From: JAASSS01 sp021767745
Lineage (GTDB): Bacteria > Pseudomonadota > Gammaproteobacteria > UBA5335
DNA: 64,000 nt
Assembly (NCBI GenBank): GCA_034189165.1
Contig: JAXHVN010000013.1
Span: 119,195 to 183,194 of the forward strand
Reading direction: 5' to 3'
Part shown: positions 1 through 8,853 of the stretch, piece by piece
How positions within the stretch are numbered: the stretch's first letter is position 1
Layout of the letters: every line of letters starts with the position of its first letter
The notes under the pieces: model-generated
The model's database searches: none
What the model saw: only the letters and a program-made list of their open reading frames with translations
What the model was told of the DNA's origin: nothing
Position numbers and translations under genes: made by a program

Positions 1-1956
1 GCCCCGGCGCGATCGGCCCCGGCACGCGAGCAGGACTATGGCCCGGTGCGCGAGGGCGAGAACCTCTGGGAAATTTCCCGCCGCGTCAGCCGAGGGACCG
101 GCGCCAGCCTGAACCAGGTGATGCTGGCCATCTATCGCCGTAATCCGCAGGCCTTCGCCGGCAACGTCAACCTGCTGCGCCAGGGCGTGGTACTCGACCT
201 GCCGCCGGCCGATGAGATCCGAACCATTCCGCGCCAGGAAGCGATCCGCACGATCGCGGCCATGAACGACGCCTGGCGCCAGCGCAATGCACCTGCCGCG
301 GACACGGCGCAGGGAGCGCAGGAGGCGGGCGGCGAGTCCGGCGGCGCCACGGCGCCGGCCACCCCGGCAACTGCCGAAACGGAGACCGAGACCGCAGCCG
401 ATGCGCCGCGTCGCCCGCGGCTGCAGCTGGTGGCGCCGGACGAGGCGCTGGAGGGCGGCATGGCCGCCGACGAGAGTCAGGCCGGACAGGCCGCCGGGCC
501 GGCAGCGGCCAGCGCGGGGGAGCAAGCCCTGCGCGGCGAACTCGCTCAGCTGGAGGAGGAACTGCAGGAGAGCCAGGCGCTGCTGCGACTGCGCAACGCG
601 GAGCTCGCAGCGCTGCAGCGGCGATTGTCGGCGCTCGATGCCGGCGCTGCTGCGGCGCCCGAGTCGACGGTGGCCGAATCCGGTAGCGCGTCGGCACCGG
701 CCGAGCCGATCGAGCCGGCCGGTTCGGCTGCCGTCGCGCCACCTGACCCGCGGCCGCTGGCCGCCGATGGCACCGAGCCGGGCGGCGTGAATCTGCCGGG
801 CTGGCTGCGCAATCCGCTCTGGCTGCTGCTGGCGGCCGGCGGCATCCTGCTGGCGCTGTTGCTGCTGATCCTGCGCCGACGCCAGGCAGCGGCGCCGGAT
901 CTGACGGACGAGCCGGCAGATTTTGGGGACGAAGACCCGGCGCCGGCGGCCGCGGGTGATGCCGCGCCGGAACAAGCCGAGGACGAGCCGGCGGGCGCCG
1001 CAACCGCCAACGCGCCGACGGCCACCGATGAGGTGCTGACGGAGATCGACCTGGCGCTGGCGCAGGCGCAGACCGATGAGGCGCTGGACCTGGTGGAGCG
1101 GGCGCTGGACGAGTCCCCGTCACCGGCGCCGGTCGCACTGCGGCTGAAGCACGCGGAGGTGCTGGCGGCGGCAGGTCTTCCGGCCGCCCTGGACGAGGCG
1201 CTCGACCGTCTTGAGGCCGATCCGGCGGCGCGGGCGCATCCGGATTGGCCTGCAGTGGCGGCCCTGCGCGCTCAGGCCGAGCCCGCCGGCGCTGCCGAGG
1301 CGGAGCCGGGCCCCGTGGCTGGGCAGGAGACGGCGTCGGTCGATCGGACCGCGCTGCTGGATCTGGATCTGGACGAGGCCGAGCCCGAGGCCGACGAGGC
1401 GGCGGCTGTGCAGGATGAGCCGCTGGAGTTCGATCAGCCTGTGGATGGCCCGGGTGCAGGGCCGGCCGCGACCGGCATTCCGCCGGACGAGCAGGCCGAG
1501 GCGCTGGAAAGCAAGCTCGATCTGGCCCGGGCATACCTGGAGATGGAGGCCTACGAGGAGGCCCGGGCCGCGCTCGATGTCGTGGCGGCGCAGGGCTCCT
1601 CGCTGCAGCGGCAGGAGGCCGACACGCTGCGCCTTCAGCTGCCGGACGCCGAGGTGTCGGCGGCGCCGACCCCGCCCGCGGATGCGATGCCGGCGAGCCT
1701 GGATGAGGCGCCGTCGCTGCCGGCTGCGGCGCCGGCAGCAGCCGATGACGCCGAGGATGTCGACGAGTCCGCGGCCGACGAATCGTCCTGGCTCAGCGAG
1801 GAGGAGTCTGCCGTGGAAACCAAGCTCGATCTCGCGCGGGCCTATGTCGGCATGGAGGATCTCGAGGGCGCGCGCGGGCTGCTGCGCGAGGTCCTCGAGG
1901 AGGGGGACGATGACCAGCAGGCGCAGGCGCAGCGCATGCTGGACGAGCTGCCCTGA
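1..1956 (+). CDS. fimV: FimV-like polar hub protein, C-terminal part (5' end outside window)
   Basis: The frame is open from base 1, so the start lies upstream. The visible protein begins with a LysM-like FimV motif (GPVREGENLWEISRR), a peptidoglycan-binding element. An Ala/Pro/Glu-rich linker follows, then a short predicted coiled coil near 540-640 and one transmembrane helix near 800-870 (PLWLLLAAGGILLALLLLIL). The acidic cytoplasmic tail carries two related helical repeats of the FimV C-terminal type, KLDLARAYLEMEAYEEAR at about 1510-1570 and KLDLARAYVGMEDLEGAR at about 1815-1870. In Pseudomonas and Vibrio, FimV/HubP organises the cell pole, type IV pili and twitching. The position just before truA and the trp genes is the usual one in gammaproteobacteria. 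The family call is firm; the exact role here is inferred. Confidence 0.85.
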   Translation, partial: APARSAPAREQDYGPVREGENLWEISRRVSRGTGASLNQVMLAIYRRNPQAFAGNVNLLRQGVVLDLPPADEIRTIPRQEAIRTIAAMNDAWRQRNAPAADTAQGAQEAGGESGGATAPATPATAETETETAADAPRRPRLQLVAPDEALEGGMAADESQAGQAAGPAAASAGEQALRGELAQLEEELQESQALLRLRNAELAALQRRLSALDAGAAAAPESTVAESGSASAPAEPIEPAGSAAVAPPDPRPLAADGTEPGGVNLPGWLRNPLWLLLAAGGILLALLLLILRRRQAAAPDLTDEPADFGDEDPAPAAAGDAAPEQAEDEPAGAATANAPTATDEVLTEIDLALAQAQTDEALDLVERALDESPSPAPVALRLKHAEVLAAAGLPAALDEALDRLEADPAARAHPDWPAVAALRAQAEPAGAAEAEPGPVAGQETASVDRTALLDLDLDEAEPEADEAAAVQDEPLEFDQPVDGPGAGPAATGIPPDEQAEALESKLDLARAYLEMEAYEEARAALDVVAAQGSSLQRQEADTLRLQLPDAEVSAAPTPPADAMPASLDEAPSLPAAAPAAADDAEDVDESAADESSWLSEEESAVETKLDLARAYVGMEDLEGARGLLREVLEEGDDDQQAQAQRMLDELP

Positions 1957-1974
1957 GCGGGTGACTGCCCCGAC

Positions 1975-2802
1975 ATGACCCCGCCGACGCCCGCGGGCGC
2001 CGGCCCTCCACCCGGCCGCACCCGCATCGCGCTGGGGCTGGAGTACGACGGCTCGCGCTATCACGGCTGGGAGGCGCAGCGACATACCGGTCTCACGGTG
2101 CAGGCGACGCTCGAGCGGGCGCTTGCCCGCATCGCCGATGCGCCGGTCCGCACCGTGGTGGCCGGGCGTACCGACACCGGTGTCCACGCCGCCGGCCAGG
2201 TGGTGCATTTCGAGACTGACGCTCAGCGTCCGGCGCGGGCGTGGGTGCTCGGCACCAACAGCCATCTGCCGGCCGATGTCAGCGTCAGCTGGGCCCAGGC
2301 GGTGCCGGCGGATTTCCACGCCCGCTTCAGCGCCCGCTGGCGGGTCTATCGCTATCTGCTGATGGACCGCCGGGCGCGGTCGGCGCTGCGGGCCGGGCGG
2401 GTGTGCTGGCGCCGGTATCCGCTCGATCACGGCCGCATGCATGCCGCGGCGCAGGCGCTCGTCGGCGAGCACGACTTCAGCGCCTTTCGCGGCGCCGACT
2501 GCCAGGCGCACAGCCCGATCCGCCAGGTGCAGTGGTTGCGAGTGCGGCGGCGGGGCGAGCTGGTGATCGTCGATATCCGGGCCAATGCCTTCCTGCATCA
2601 CATGGTGCGCAACATCGTCGGCAGTCTGCTGCCCATCGGCGAGGGCAGCCGCCCGGCCGGTTGGCTCGGCGAAGTACTCGCCGCGCGCGATCGGCGTGCC
2701 GCCGGTGTGACGGCGCCGGCCGCCGGACTCTATCTGGTCGCGGTGGGGTACCCCGACCATGCGCTGCCAAGCCGCCGGCCCACGGTGCTTGGCGTCTTCT
2801 GA
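1975..2802 (+). CDS. truA: tRNA pseudouridine(38-40) synthase TruA
   Basis: TruA isomerises uridines 38, 39 and 40 in the anticodon arm of many tRNAs. At 275 residues it matches the usual ~270. The N-terminal LGLEYDGSRYHGW and the catalytic-loop motif GRTDTGVHA, which holds the nucleophilic Asp, are both present. So is the conserved FLHHMVRNIVG near the C-terminus. The ATG follows the fimV stop by 18 bases. The first ~15 residues are a Pro/Gly-rich extension before the family core, so a slightly later start cannot be excluded. A 53-base gap separates it from trpF. Confidence 0.95.
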   Translation: MTPPTPAGAGPPPGRTRIALGLEYDGSRYHGWEAQRHTGLTVQATLERALARIADAPVRTVVAGRTDTGVHAAGQVVHFETDAQRPARAWVLGTNSHLPADVSVSWAQAVPADFHARFSARWRVYRYLLMDRRARSALRAGRVCWRRYPLDHGRMHAAAQALVGEHDFSAFRGADCQAHSPIRQVQWLRVRRRGELVIVDIRANAFLHHMVRNIVGSLLPIGEGSRPAGWLGEVLAARDRRAAGVTAPAAGLYLVAVGYPDHALPSRRPTVLGVF

Positions 2803-2855
2803 AGCGGGCCGGCGTCTCTGGTAACCTGTCCTGCTGGCGGGGTGAATCGGCGTCG

Positions 2856-3500
2856 ATGTCGCGGATAACGATCAAGATTTGCGGGCTGACGCGCCCGGCG
2901 GACGTCACCGCCGCGGTCGAGGCCGGCGCCGACGCGCTCGGGCTGGTGTTCGTGCCCGCCAGCCCCCGCGCACTGGAGCCGGCGCAGGCAGCCGCGCTGG
3001 TGACCGATCTGCCACCGTTCATCACCCTGATCGGGCTGTTCATGGATCCGCAACCGGCGCAGGTCGAGGCGGTGCTGGCAGCGGTGCCGCTCGATCAGCT
3101 GCAGTTCCACGGCACGGAATCGGCCGCTGCCTGCGCGCGCTACGGGCGGCCGTACATCAAGACCGTGCCGCTCGGCGAGACGACCGATCCCCAGCGCCTG
3201 TACGATGCTGCCGCGGCGCACCCGCGCGCCCGGGCGCTGCTGATCGACGGCCATGGTGTCGGCGAGCTCGGTGGCCAGGGCCGGCGTGTGGGACGCCTGG
3301 CCGACGGTCGCCGCTGGGGCGAGGTGCTGGCGCGCCCGCTGGTGCTGGCCGGGGGGCTGGCGCCGGGCAATGTGGCTGCGGCGGTGGCAGCGGCGGCGCC
3401 GGCGGCGGTGGATGTCAGCAGTGGTATCGAGCGTGCCCCGGGAATCAAGGATCCGGCGCTGATGCGCCGGTTCGTGGAGGAGGTTAGAGGTGTCTGCTGA
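2856..3500 (+). CDS. trpF: Phosphoribosylanthranilate isomerase TrpF
   Basis: TrpF catalyses the Amadori rearrangement of N-(5-phosphoribosyl)anthranilate to CdRP in tryptophan synthesis. The ATG at 2856 gives 214 residues, a normal single-domain length. It begins with the family signature KICGLTRPADV, carrying the catalytic Cys. The C-terminal phosphate-binding strands LAGGLAPGNV and DVSSGIERAPGIKD are intact. The frame stays open far upstream, but that part overlaps truA and shows no TrpF similarity. The end overlaps trpB by 11 bases, which suggests translational coupling. trpE, trpG, trpD and trpC are not in the window; a split trp pathway is common in gammaproteobacteria such as Pseudomonas. 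Confidence 0.96.
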   Translation: MSRITIKICGLTRPADVTAAVEAGADALGLVFVPASPRALEPAQAAALVTDLPPFITLIGLFMDPQPAQVEAVLAAVPLDQLQFHGTESAAACARYGRPYIKTVPLGETTDPQRLYDAAAAHPRARALLIDGHGVGELGGQGRRVGRLADGRRWGEVLARPLVLAGGLAPGNVAAAVAAAAPAAVDVSSGIERAPGIKDPALMRRFVEEVRGVC

Positions 3501-4704
3501 ACTGAGCGCCGCCACCGGCGGACCGGATGCGCGAGGCCACTTCGGCCCCTACGGCGGCCGATTCGTGCCCGAGACACTGATGGCGCCACTGGCCGAGCTG
3601 GCGGCTGCCTACGATCGCTATCGACAGGATCCGCAGTTCCAGGCCGAGCTCGATGCGGACCTGCAGGACTATGTCGGTCGCCCCTCGCCGCTGTACCTGG
3701 CGGAACGGCTGACGCGCGAGGCCGGCGGCGCCCGCATCTATCTGAAGCGCGAGGACCTGAACCACACCGGCGCGCACAAGGTGAACAACACCATCGGCCA
3801 GATTCTGCTGGCCAAGCGCATGGGCAAGCGCCGCATCATCGCCGAGACCGGCGCTGGCCAGCACGGTGTGGCCACCGCCACCGTGGCCGCGCGCCTCGGG
3901 CTGGAGTGCGTGGTCTATATGGGCGCCAAGGATGTCGAGCGCCAAGCGCCGAACGTATACCGGATGCGCCTGCTGGGCGCGCGGGTGGTGCCGGTCACGG
4001 CCGGCTCGCAGACCCTGAAGGATGCGCTCAGCGAGGCGTTCCGCGACTGGGTGACGCGCATCGACGAGACCTTCTACGTCATCGGTACCGTCGCCGGACC
4101 CGACCCCTATCCGCGGCTGGTGCGGGACTTCCAGGCCATCATCGGCCGCGAGGTGCGCCAGCAGTTCCAGGCGCGCGAGCAGCGCCTGCCCGAGGCGCTG
4201 GTGGCCTGCGTCGGCGGCGGCTCCAACGCCATCGGCCTGTTCCACGACTTCATCGGGGAGCCGCAGGTGGCGCTGCACGGCGTGGAGGCCGCCGGTCGGG
4301 GCCTGGAGACCGGCGAGCACTCGGCGCCGCTGACGGTCGGCCGGCCCGGCGTGCTGCACGGCAATCGCACCTATCTGATGATGAACGACGACGGCCAGGT
4401 GGCGCCGGCCCACTCGATCTCCGCAGGACTGGACTATCCCGGCGTCGGGCCCGAACACGCCTGGCTGAAGGACTGTGGTCGGGCGCAGTACGTGGCCGTG
4501 GACGACGCGGCGGCGCTGGCGGCCTTCCATCGGCTGACGCGCACCGAGGGCATCATTCCGGCGCTGGAGAGCTCGCATGCCGTCGCCCATGCGGTGGAAC
4601 TGGCCGGCAAGCTCGGCCGCGACGCGGCGCTGGTGGTCAACCTCAGCGGCCGGGGCGACAAGGACATCGGCACGGTCGCCGAGCGTGAAGGGATCGAGCT
4701 GTGA
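3490..4704 (+). CDS. trpB: Tryptophan synthase beta subunit TrpB
   Basis: TrpB condenses indole, received through the tunnel from TrpA, with L-serine using PLP. The 404-residue length is normal. The PLP-binding lysine lies in NHTGAHKVNN (about Lys97), and the PLP-phosphate loop GGGSNA is present. The GTG start at 3490 lies inside the trpF end and the gene overlaps trpA by four bases (GTGA), a tightly coupled F-B-A unit. It is a TrpB1-type catalytic subunit, as expected beside trpA. Confidence 0.98.
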   Translation: MSAELSAATGGPDARGHFGPYGGRFVPETLMAPLAELAAAYDRYRQDPQFQAELDADLQDYVGRPSPLYLAERLTREAGGARIYLKREDLNHTGAHKVNNTIGQILLAKRMGKRRIIAETGAGQHGVATATVAARLGLECVVYMGAKDVERQAPNVYRMRLLGARVVPVTAGSQTLKDALSEAFRDWVTRIDETFYVIGTVAGPDPYPRLVRDFQAIIGREVRQQFQAREQRLPEALVACVGGGSNAIGLFHDFIGEPQVALHGVEAAGRGLETGEHSAPLTVGRPGVLHGNRTYLMMNDDGQVAPAHSISAGLDYPGVGPEHAWLKDCGRAQYVAVDDAAALAAFHRLTRTEGIIPALESSHAVAHAVELAGKLGRDAALVVNLSGRGDKDIGTVAEREGIEL

Positions 4705-5534
4705 GCCTGCCCCGTATCGAGCGATTGTTTGCCCGGCGCCGGGCGGCGGGCACCACGGCGCTGGTGCCCTATCTGATGGCGGGGGATCCGGATCTGGACA
4801 CCTCGCTGCGCCTGATGCACGCGGCGGTCGATGCCGGTGCCGACCTGATCGAGCTGGGCATGCCATTCGCCGATCCCATGGCCGACGGGCCGGTGATCCA
4901 GCTGGCCTGCGAGCGCGCGCTCGCCGCCGGCACCGGGCTACTCGACGTGCTGGCGCTGGTGCGCCGTTTTCGGCAGCAGGATGACTCGACGCCGCTGATC
5001 CTGATGGGCTATCTCAATCCGATCGAGCGCTTTGGCTACGCTCGCTTCGCCGCCGCGGCTGCCGAGGCCGGTGTCGACGGCGTGCTGGTGGTCGACGTGC
5101 CGCCAGAGGAGGGCGACGAGCTGCACGCCGCGCTGCGGGGGCAGCAGCTGGCGACGATCTATCTGGTCGCCCCCACCACCGCGCCGGCGCGGATGGCGCA
5201 GATCGCGCAGGCCGCGAGTGGATTCGTCTACTACGTCTCGCTCAAGGGCGTGACCGGGGCGGCGTCGCTGGATACGGCTGCCGTCGCCGAGCGGGTCGGG
5301 CAGCTGCGGGCGCACAGCGCGCTGCCGGTCGCGGTCGGTTTCGGCGTGCGCGATGCCAAGGCCGCCGCCGAGGTGGCGAGGGTTGCCGATGCGGTCGTGG
5401 TCGGCAGCGCGCTGGTCGCCACGGTCGCCGAACATGCCGCCGACGTGCAGGCGGCCGAGACGGCGCTGCGGGCCCGGCTCGGCGAGCTGCGCGCCGCGAT
5501 CGATCGCTGCGATGCTGACAAGGAGTTTGCATGA
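4701..5534 (+). CDS. trpA: Tryptophan synthase alpha subunit TrpA
   Basis: TrpA cleaves indole-3-glycerol phosphate to indole and glyceraldehyde 3-phosphate in a TIM barrel. It has 277 residues. The catalytic Glu (about residue 51) and Asp (about 62) are seen in IELGMPFADPMADGP. The loop YYVSLKGVTGA and the phosphate-binding VGFGVRDAKAA are conserved. It starts with GTG in the trpB stop and ends in an ATGA overlap with accD, so tryptophan and fatty-acid genes share one transcriptional unit here. Confidence 0.98.
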   Translation: MSLPRIERLFARRRAAGTTALVPYLMAGDPDLDTSLRLMHAAVDAGADLIELGMPFADPMADGPVIQLACERALAAGTGLLDVLALVRRFRQQDDSTPLILMGYLNPIERFGYARFAAAAAEAGVDGVLVVDVPPEEGDELHAALRGQQLATIYLVAPTTAPARMAQIAQAASGFVYYVSLKGVTGAASLDTAAVAERVGQLRAHSALPVAVGFGVRDAKAAAEVARVADAVVVGSALVATVAEHAADVQAAETALRARLGELRAAIDRCDADKEFA

Positions 5535-6427
5535 GCTGGTTCTCCCGCCTGGTGCCCTCGCGCATCCGGACCCTGCCCACCGACCGCAAGAGCGTGCCCG
5601 AGGGCCTGTGGACCAAGTGCGGCGAGTGCGGCGCGGTGCTCTACCAGCCCGAGCTCGAGCGCAACCTGCAGGTATGCCCGAAGTGCGATGCGCACATGCC
5701 GATCCGGCCGCGGGAGCGCCTCAGGGCCTTTCTGGATCCGGACACCGGCACTGAACTCGCCGCCGATCTCGAGCCGGTGGACGTCCTCAAGTTCCGCGAC
5801 AGCAAGCGTTACAAGGACCGCATCAACCAGGCGCAGAAGAAGTCCGGCGAGCATGATGCGCTAATCGTCATGGACGGCCGTCTGCTCGGCGCGCCCTGCA
5901 CCGTCTGCGCCTTCGACTTCGCTTTCATGGGCGGCTCGATGGGTTCGGTGGTGGGCGAGAAGTTCGCCCGGGCCGCGCGCCACAGTCTCGAGGCGGGCCA
6001 GCCGCTGGTCTGCTTCACGGCCAGCGGCGGAGCGCGCATGCAGGAGGGCCTGTTCTCGCTGATGCAGATGGCCAAGACCAGTGCGGCGCTCGCCGATCTG
6101 GCTGCCGCGCAGCTGCCCTATGTGGTCGTGCTGACCCACCCCACCACCGGCGGCGTCTCGGCGTCTCTGGCGATGCTGGGGGATCTGAACCTTGCCGAAC
6201 CGCGTGCACTGATCGGCTTCGCCGGCCCGCGGGTGATCCAGCAGACGGTCGGACAGACCCTGCCGGAAGGATTTCAGCGCAGCGAGTTCCTGCTCGAACA
6301 CGGCGCGATTGATGCCATCGTCGACCGGCGCGAGCAGCGCGAGCGCATTGGCCGGATGCTGCGCCTGCTGATGGCCGCCCGCCAGCCGACGGACGTGGAT
6401 GCCAGCGCCCCTGCCACAGACGCTTGA
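5531..6427 (+). CDS. accD: Acetyl-CoA carboxylase carboxyltransferase beta subunit AccD
   Basis: AccD pairs with AccA to transfer the carboxyl group from biotin-BCCP to acetyl-CoA, the committed step of fatty-acid synthesis. At 298 residues it matches the family. The N-terminal Cys4 zinc ribbon is complete (CGECG near residue 33 and CPKC about 20 residues later). A crotonase-fold domain follows, with SGGARMQEG and the glycine-rich GGVSASLAMLGD. The ATG overlaps the trpA stop (ATGA). The 3' end overlaps folC by 29 bases, a junction also seen as accD-folC in enteric bacteria. Confidence 0.97.
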   Translation: MSWFSRLVPSRIRTLPTDRKSVPEGLWTKCGECGAVLYQPELERNLQVCPKCDAHMPIRPRERLRAFLDPDTGTELAADLEPVDVLKFRDSKRYKDRINQAQKKSGEHDALIVMDGRLLGAPCTVCAFDFAFMGGSMGSVVGEKFARAARHSLEAGQPLVCFTASGGARMQEGLFSLMQMAKTSAALADLAAAQLPYVVVLTHPTTGGVSASLAMLGDLNLAEPRALIGFAGPRVIQQTVGQTLPEGFQRSEFLLEHGAIDAIVDRREQRERIGRMLRLLMAARQPTDVDASAPATDA

Positions 6428-7649
6428 GGACTGGCTGCACTGGCAGCAGCACCGGCATCACACACAGATCGATCTCGGCCTCGGCCGCGTCGGTGCGGTG
6501 GCCCAGCGCCTCGCGCTGCGCCGCCCGGCACGGCACGTGCTCACCATCGGCGGCACCAACGGCAAGGGTTCGACCGCCGCCTTCGCAGCCGCCATGGCAT
6601 CGGCCGGCGGGCTGCGCGTGGGGGTCTACAGCTCGCCGCACCTGTTCGAATACCCCGAGCGCATCCGCATCGACGGCAAGCCCGTGGCGCAGGGTCCGTT
6701 GTTGGCCGCCTTCGAGCGCATCGAGCATGCGCGGGGCGAGATCCCGCTGACCTACTTCGAATACGGCACGCTGGCCGCCCTGTTGCTGTTCGCCGATGCC
6801 GCGCTCGACCTGGCGGTGCTGGAGGTCGGGCTGGGCGGCCGGCTCGATGCCGTGAACCTGATCGACGCCGACGTCGCCGTGGTGACGCGCGTGGCGCTGG
6901 ATCACATGGCGTACCTGGGCCCGGATCGTGATGCCATCGGCCGGGAGAAGGCCGGCATCGCCCGCCCGGGCCGGCCGCTGGTCATCGGCGAGCCGGCGCC
7001 GCCGATGGGACTGCTGCAGGCCGCGGCCGAGGCACGGCTGGTGCGGGCCGGGCAGTCGTTCGAGGTGACCGCGGCGTCGGCGGGCTGGTGTTGGCGGGGT
7101 GGCGGGCGCCGGCTGGAGCTGCCCTGGCCGGGGCTGGCCGGGCGCCACCAACAGGATAATGCCGCCGCCGCCATCGCGGCGCTCGAGGCGCTGGAGCTCG
7201 GATTGGCGGCGTCTGCCTATCGGGAGGGCGTGCGCGCCGCACACCTGCCCGGGCGCTGCGAGACTTGTCGGGTCGCCGGCGTGCCGGCGCTGCTGGACGT
7301 GGCGCACAACGCCGATGCCGCCGCTGCGCTGGCGGCGCATGTGCAGGCGCAGTGGGGCCGCGCGCCAGTGGTGCTGGCAATGCGTGAAGACAAGGACGCT
7401 GCGGCCTTCATCAGCGCGCTGGCGCCGGCGGCGAGCGCATGGCACCTCGCGCCGCTGCCGGAGGGGCCGGGCGCCGAGGTGGCCCGGCTGGCGGCAGCCG
7501 TCGGGGCGGCGGGGAGCCGGGTCGCCGGCGAACACATCGATGTGGCCGCGGCGGTTGCGGCCGCGGCAGCAGGTGCATCGCCGCCGGTACCCGTGGTGGT
7601 GACCGGCTCGTTTCTGACCGTGGCTGCCGTACGCGCTGACGGCCTATAA
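6399..7649 (+). CDS. folC: Bifunctional dihydrofolate synthase/folylpolyglutamate synthase FolC
   Basis: FolC adds glutamate to dihydropteroate and then to reduced folates (Mur-ligase fold, ATP-dependent). It has 416 residues. The P-loop is GGTNGKGSTAAF near residues 50-61; VYSSPHLFEYPERI and the Mur-type LDVAHNADAA follow. The ATG lies 29 bases inside accD. This is the only start that keeps the N-terminal helix LEDWLHWQQ typical of the family. It belongs to the conserved accD-folC-dedD-cvpA-purF string. Confidence 0.95.
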   Translation: MPAPLPQTLEDWLHWQQHRHHTQIDLGLGRVGAVAQRLALRRPARHVLTIGGTNGKGSTAAFAAAMASAGGLRVGVYSSPHLFEYPERIRIDGKPVAQGPLLAAFERIEHARGEIPLTYFEYGTLAALLLFADAALDLAVLEVGLGGRLDAVNLIDADVAVVTRVALDHMAYLGPDRDAIGREKAGIARPGRPLVIGEPAPPMGLLQAAAEARLVRAGQSFEVTAASAGWCWRGGGRRLELPWPGLAGRHQQDNAAAAIAALEALELGLAASAYREGVRAAHLPGRCETCRVAGVPALLDVAHNADAAAALAAHVQAQWGRAPVVLAMREDKDAAAFISALAPAASAWHLAPLPEGPGAEVARLAAAVGAAGSRVAGEHIDVAAAVAAAAAGASPPVPVVVTGSFLTVAAVRADGL

Positions 7650-7685
7650 TGCCCAGTCACCCGCCGTTGGGGAGCCGCGCTGCGC

Positions 7686-8306
7686 GTGGACAGATCGACT
7701 AAACACCGCCTGCTGGGCGCGGGCCTGCTCTGGCTGCTGGCCTTTCTGCTCATTCCGCTGCTGATCCCGGATGACGACGCGCCGGCGACGCCGGACGAGG
7801 CGCCGCCGGCGCTCGCACTGCAGGGGGATGGCGACATGCTGGCGCTGCCCGGGCTGCCGATGCAGGAACGCACGCTGCGCCGCGCGGAGGACTTCCAGGA
7901 GCTGCCGCGCCGGGTCGAACCGGCCGTGCCAGCCGACGCGGACCTGCTCGACGTCCCGCCGAGCGAGGAGATGAGCGCCGGGTCGGAACCGGCGCCGGTC
8001 AGGGACGCTGTTCGGCCGGCCGAGCCGGCGCCGGCGGTCGAGCCCGGTTCGGGCGCCGAGTCACAAGCCGGTGGCGGCTGGGCGGTGCAGGTCGGCAGCT
8101 TCGGCGACCGCGAGAACGCCGAGGCACTGGCGGAGCGCCTGCGAGGGCGCGGCTATCCCGTGCTCACCACGCAATTCCGCGGCGGCAGTCAGGTGCTGTA
8201 CCGGGTGCGGGTAGGTCCGTTCGGGCAGCGGCCGGAGGCCGAGGCGCAGCTGGCGCGGGTGCAGCAGCAGCTCGGGCTGAACGGCCGCGTCGTGGGCCAT
8301 CCCTGA
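7686..8306 (+). CDS. dedD: SPOR-domain inner-membrane protein, DedD-like
   Basis: A 206-residue, singly membrane-anchored protein. It has a short cytoplasmic N-terminus, one transmembrane helix (about residues 10-27, LLGAGLLWLLAFLLIPLLIP), and a ~95-residue Pro/Ala/Glu-rich periplasmic linker. A C-terminal SPOR domain follows (about 128-204) with the family core WAVQVGSFGDRENAEAL and YRVRVGPFG. SPOR domains bind denuded glycan strands at the septum. Enteric DedD is a non-essential division protein at the same position between folC and cvpA. The start is GTG at 7686. The symbol rests on position plus architecture. Confidence 0.85.
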   Translation: MDRSTKHRLLGAGLLWLLAFLLIPLLIPDDDAPATPDEAPPALALQGDGDMLALPGLPMQERTLRRAEDFQELPRRVEPAVPADADLLDVPPSEEMSAGSEPAPVRDAVRPAEPAPAVEPGSGAESQAGGGWAVQVGSFGDRENAEALAERLRGRGYPVLTTQFRGGSQVLYRVRVGPFGQRPEAEAQLARVQQQLGLNGRVVGHP

Positions 8307-8315
8307 GCCGCGGCG

Positions 8316-8843
8316 GTGAACGTGCTGGACCTGATCATCCTGCTGTTGATCGCCGCCTCGGTCGGTGTCGGGCTGTGGCGCGGCTTCATCCGCGAGAGCG
8401 TCACCCTCGCCAGCTGGCTGTTCGCCGCCTGGCTGATCCTGCGCTATGCCGGGCCGCTGGCGGATGCACTGACGCCCTGGCTTGCGCAGGAGACGGTGCG
8501 CGTCGTGGTGGCCGTGGTCATGCTGGCGCTGGCGGCGCTGACCCTGGGCGCACTGGCGACCACGCTGCTGCGCCGGCTCGCCGGGACGCTGGGCCTCGGG
8601 CTGCTCGATCGCCTGCTCGGCATCGTGCTTGGTGCGGTCCGCGGTGTGGTGGTGGTGACCCTGCTGGTGCTGCTGGCCGGGGTGACGCCGGTGCCGGATG
8701 CGCCGGGCTGGCAGAACTCCGCCCTGATTCCATCGTTCGAACGTCTGGCGGCGGCGGCATTGGAGCGGTTACCGGCGGATGCTGCCGAACGGTTTCGACA
8801 TTACGCGCCGCCAGCCGGCGCGGCCAACAGCGTGGCGAGGTAG
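8316..8843 (+). CDS. cvpA: CvpA family inner-membrane protein
   Basis: A 175-residue polytopic protein with about four hydrophobic segments. It opens with VLDLIILLLIAASVGVGLWRG, the CvpA signature helix followed by GFIRE. In E. coli CvpA is needed for colicin V production and contributes to envelope tolerance; its molecular activity is unsettled. It starts with GTG ten bases after the SPOR gene and precedes purF by ten bases, exactly the enteric dedD-cvpA-purF order. Family assignment is firm, function is not. Confidence 0.9.
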   Translation: MNVLDLIILLLIAASVGVGLWRGFIRESVTLASWLFAAWLILRYAGPLADALTPWLAQETVRVVVAVVMLALAALTLGALATTLLRRLAGTLGLGLLDRLLGIVLGAVRGVVVVTLLVLLAGVTPVPDAPGWQNSALIPSFERLAAAALERLPADAAERFRHYAPPAGAANSVAR

Positions 8844-8853
8844 AACACGGCGG

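Noticed and set aside
1120..2760. 546-codon open frame on the minus strand
   Set aside because: Antisense to fimV and truA; composition is that of a shadow frame.
2241..2855. N-terminal extension of trpF
   Set aside because: It overlaps truA in another frame and lacks TrpF similarity; the KICGLTR start fixes ATG 2856.
6015..7535. 506-codon open frame on the minus strand
   Set aside because: Antisense to accD and folC, both with all active-site motifs on the plus strand.
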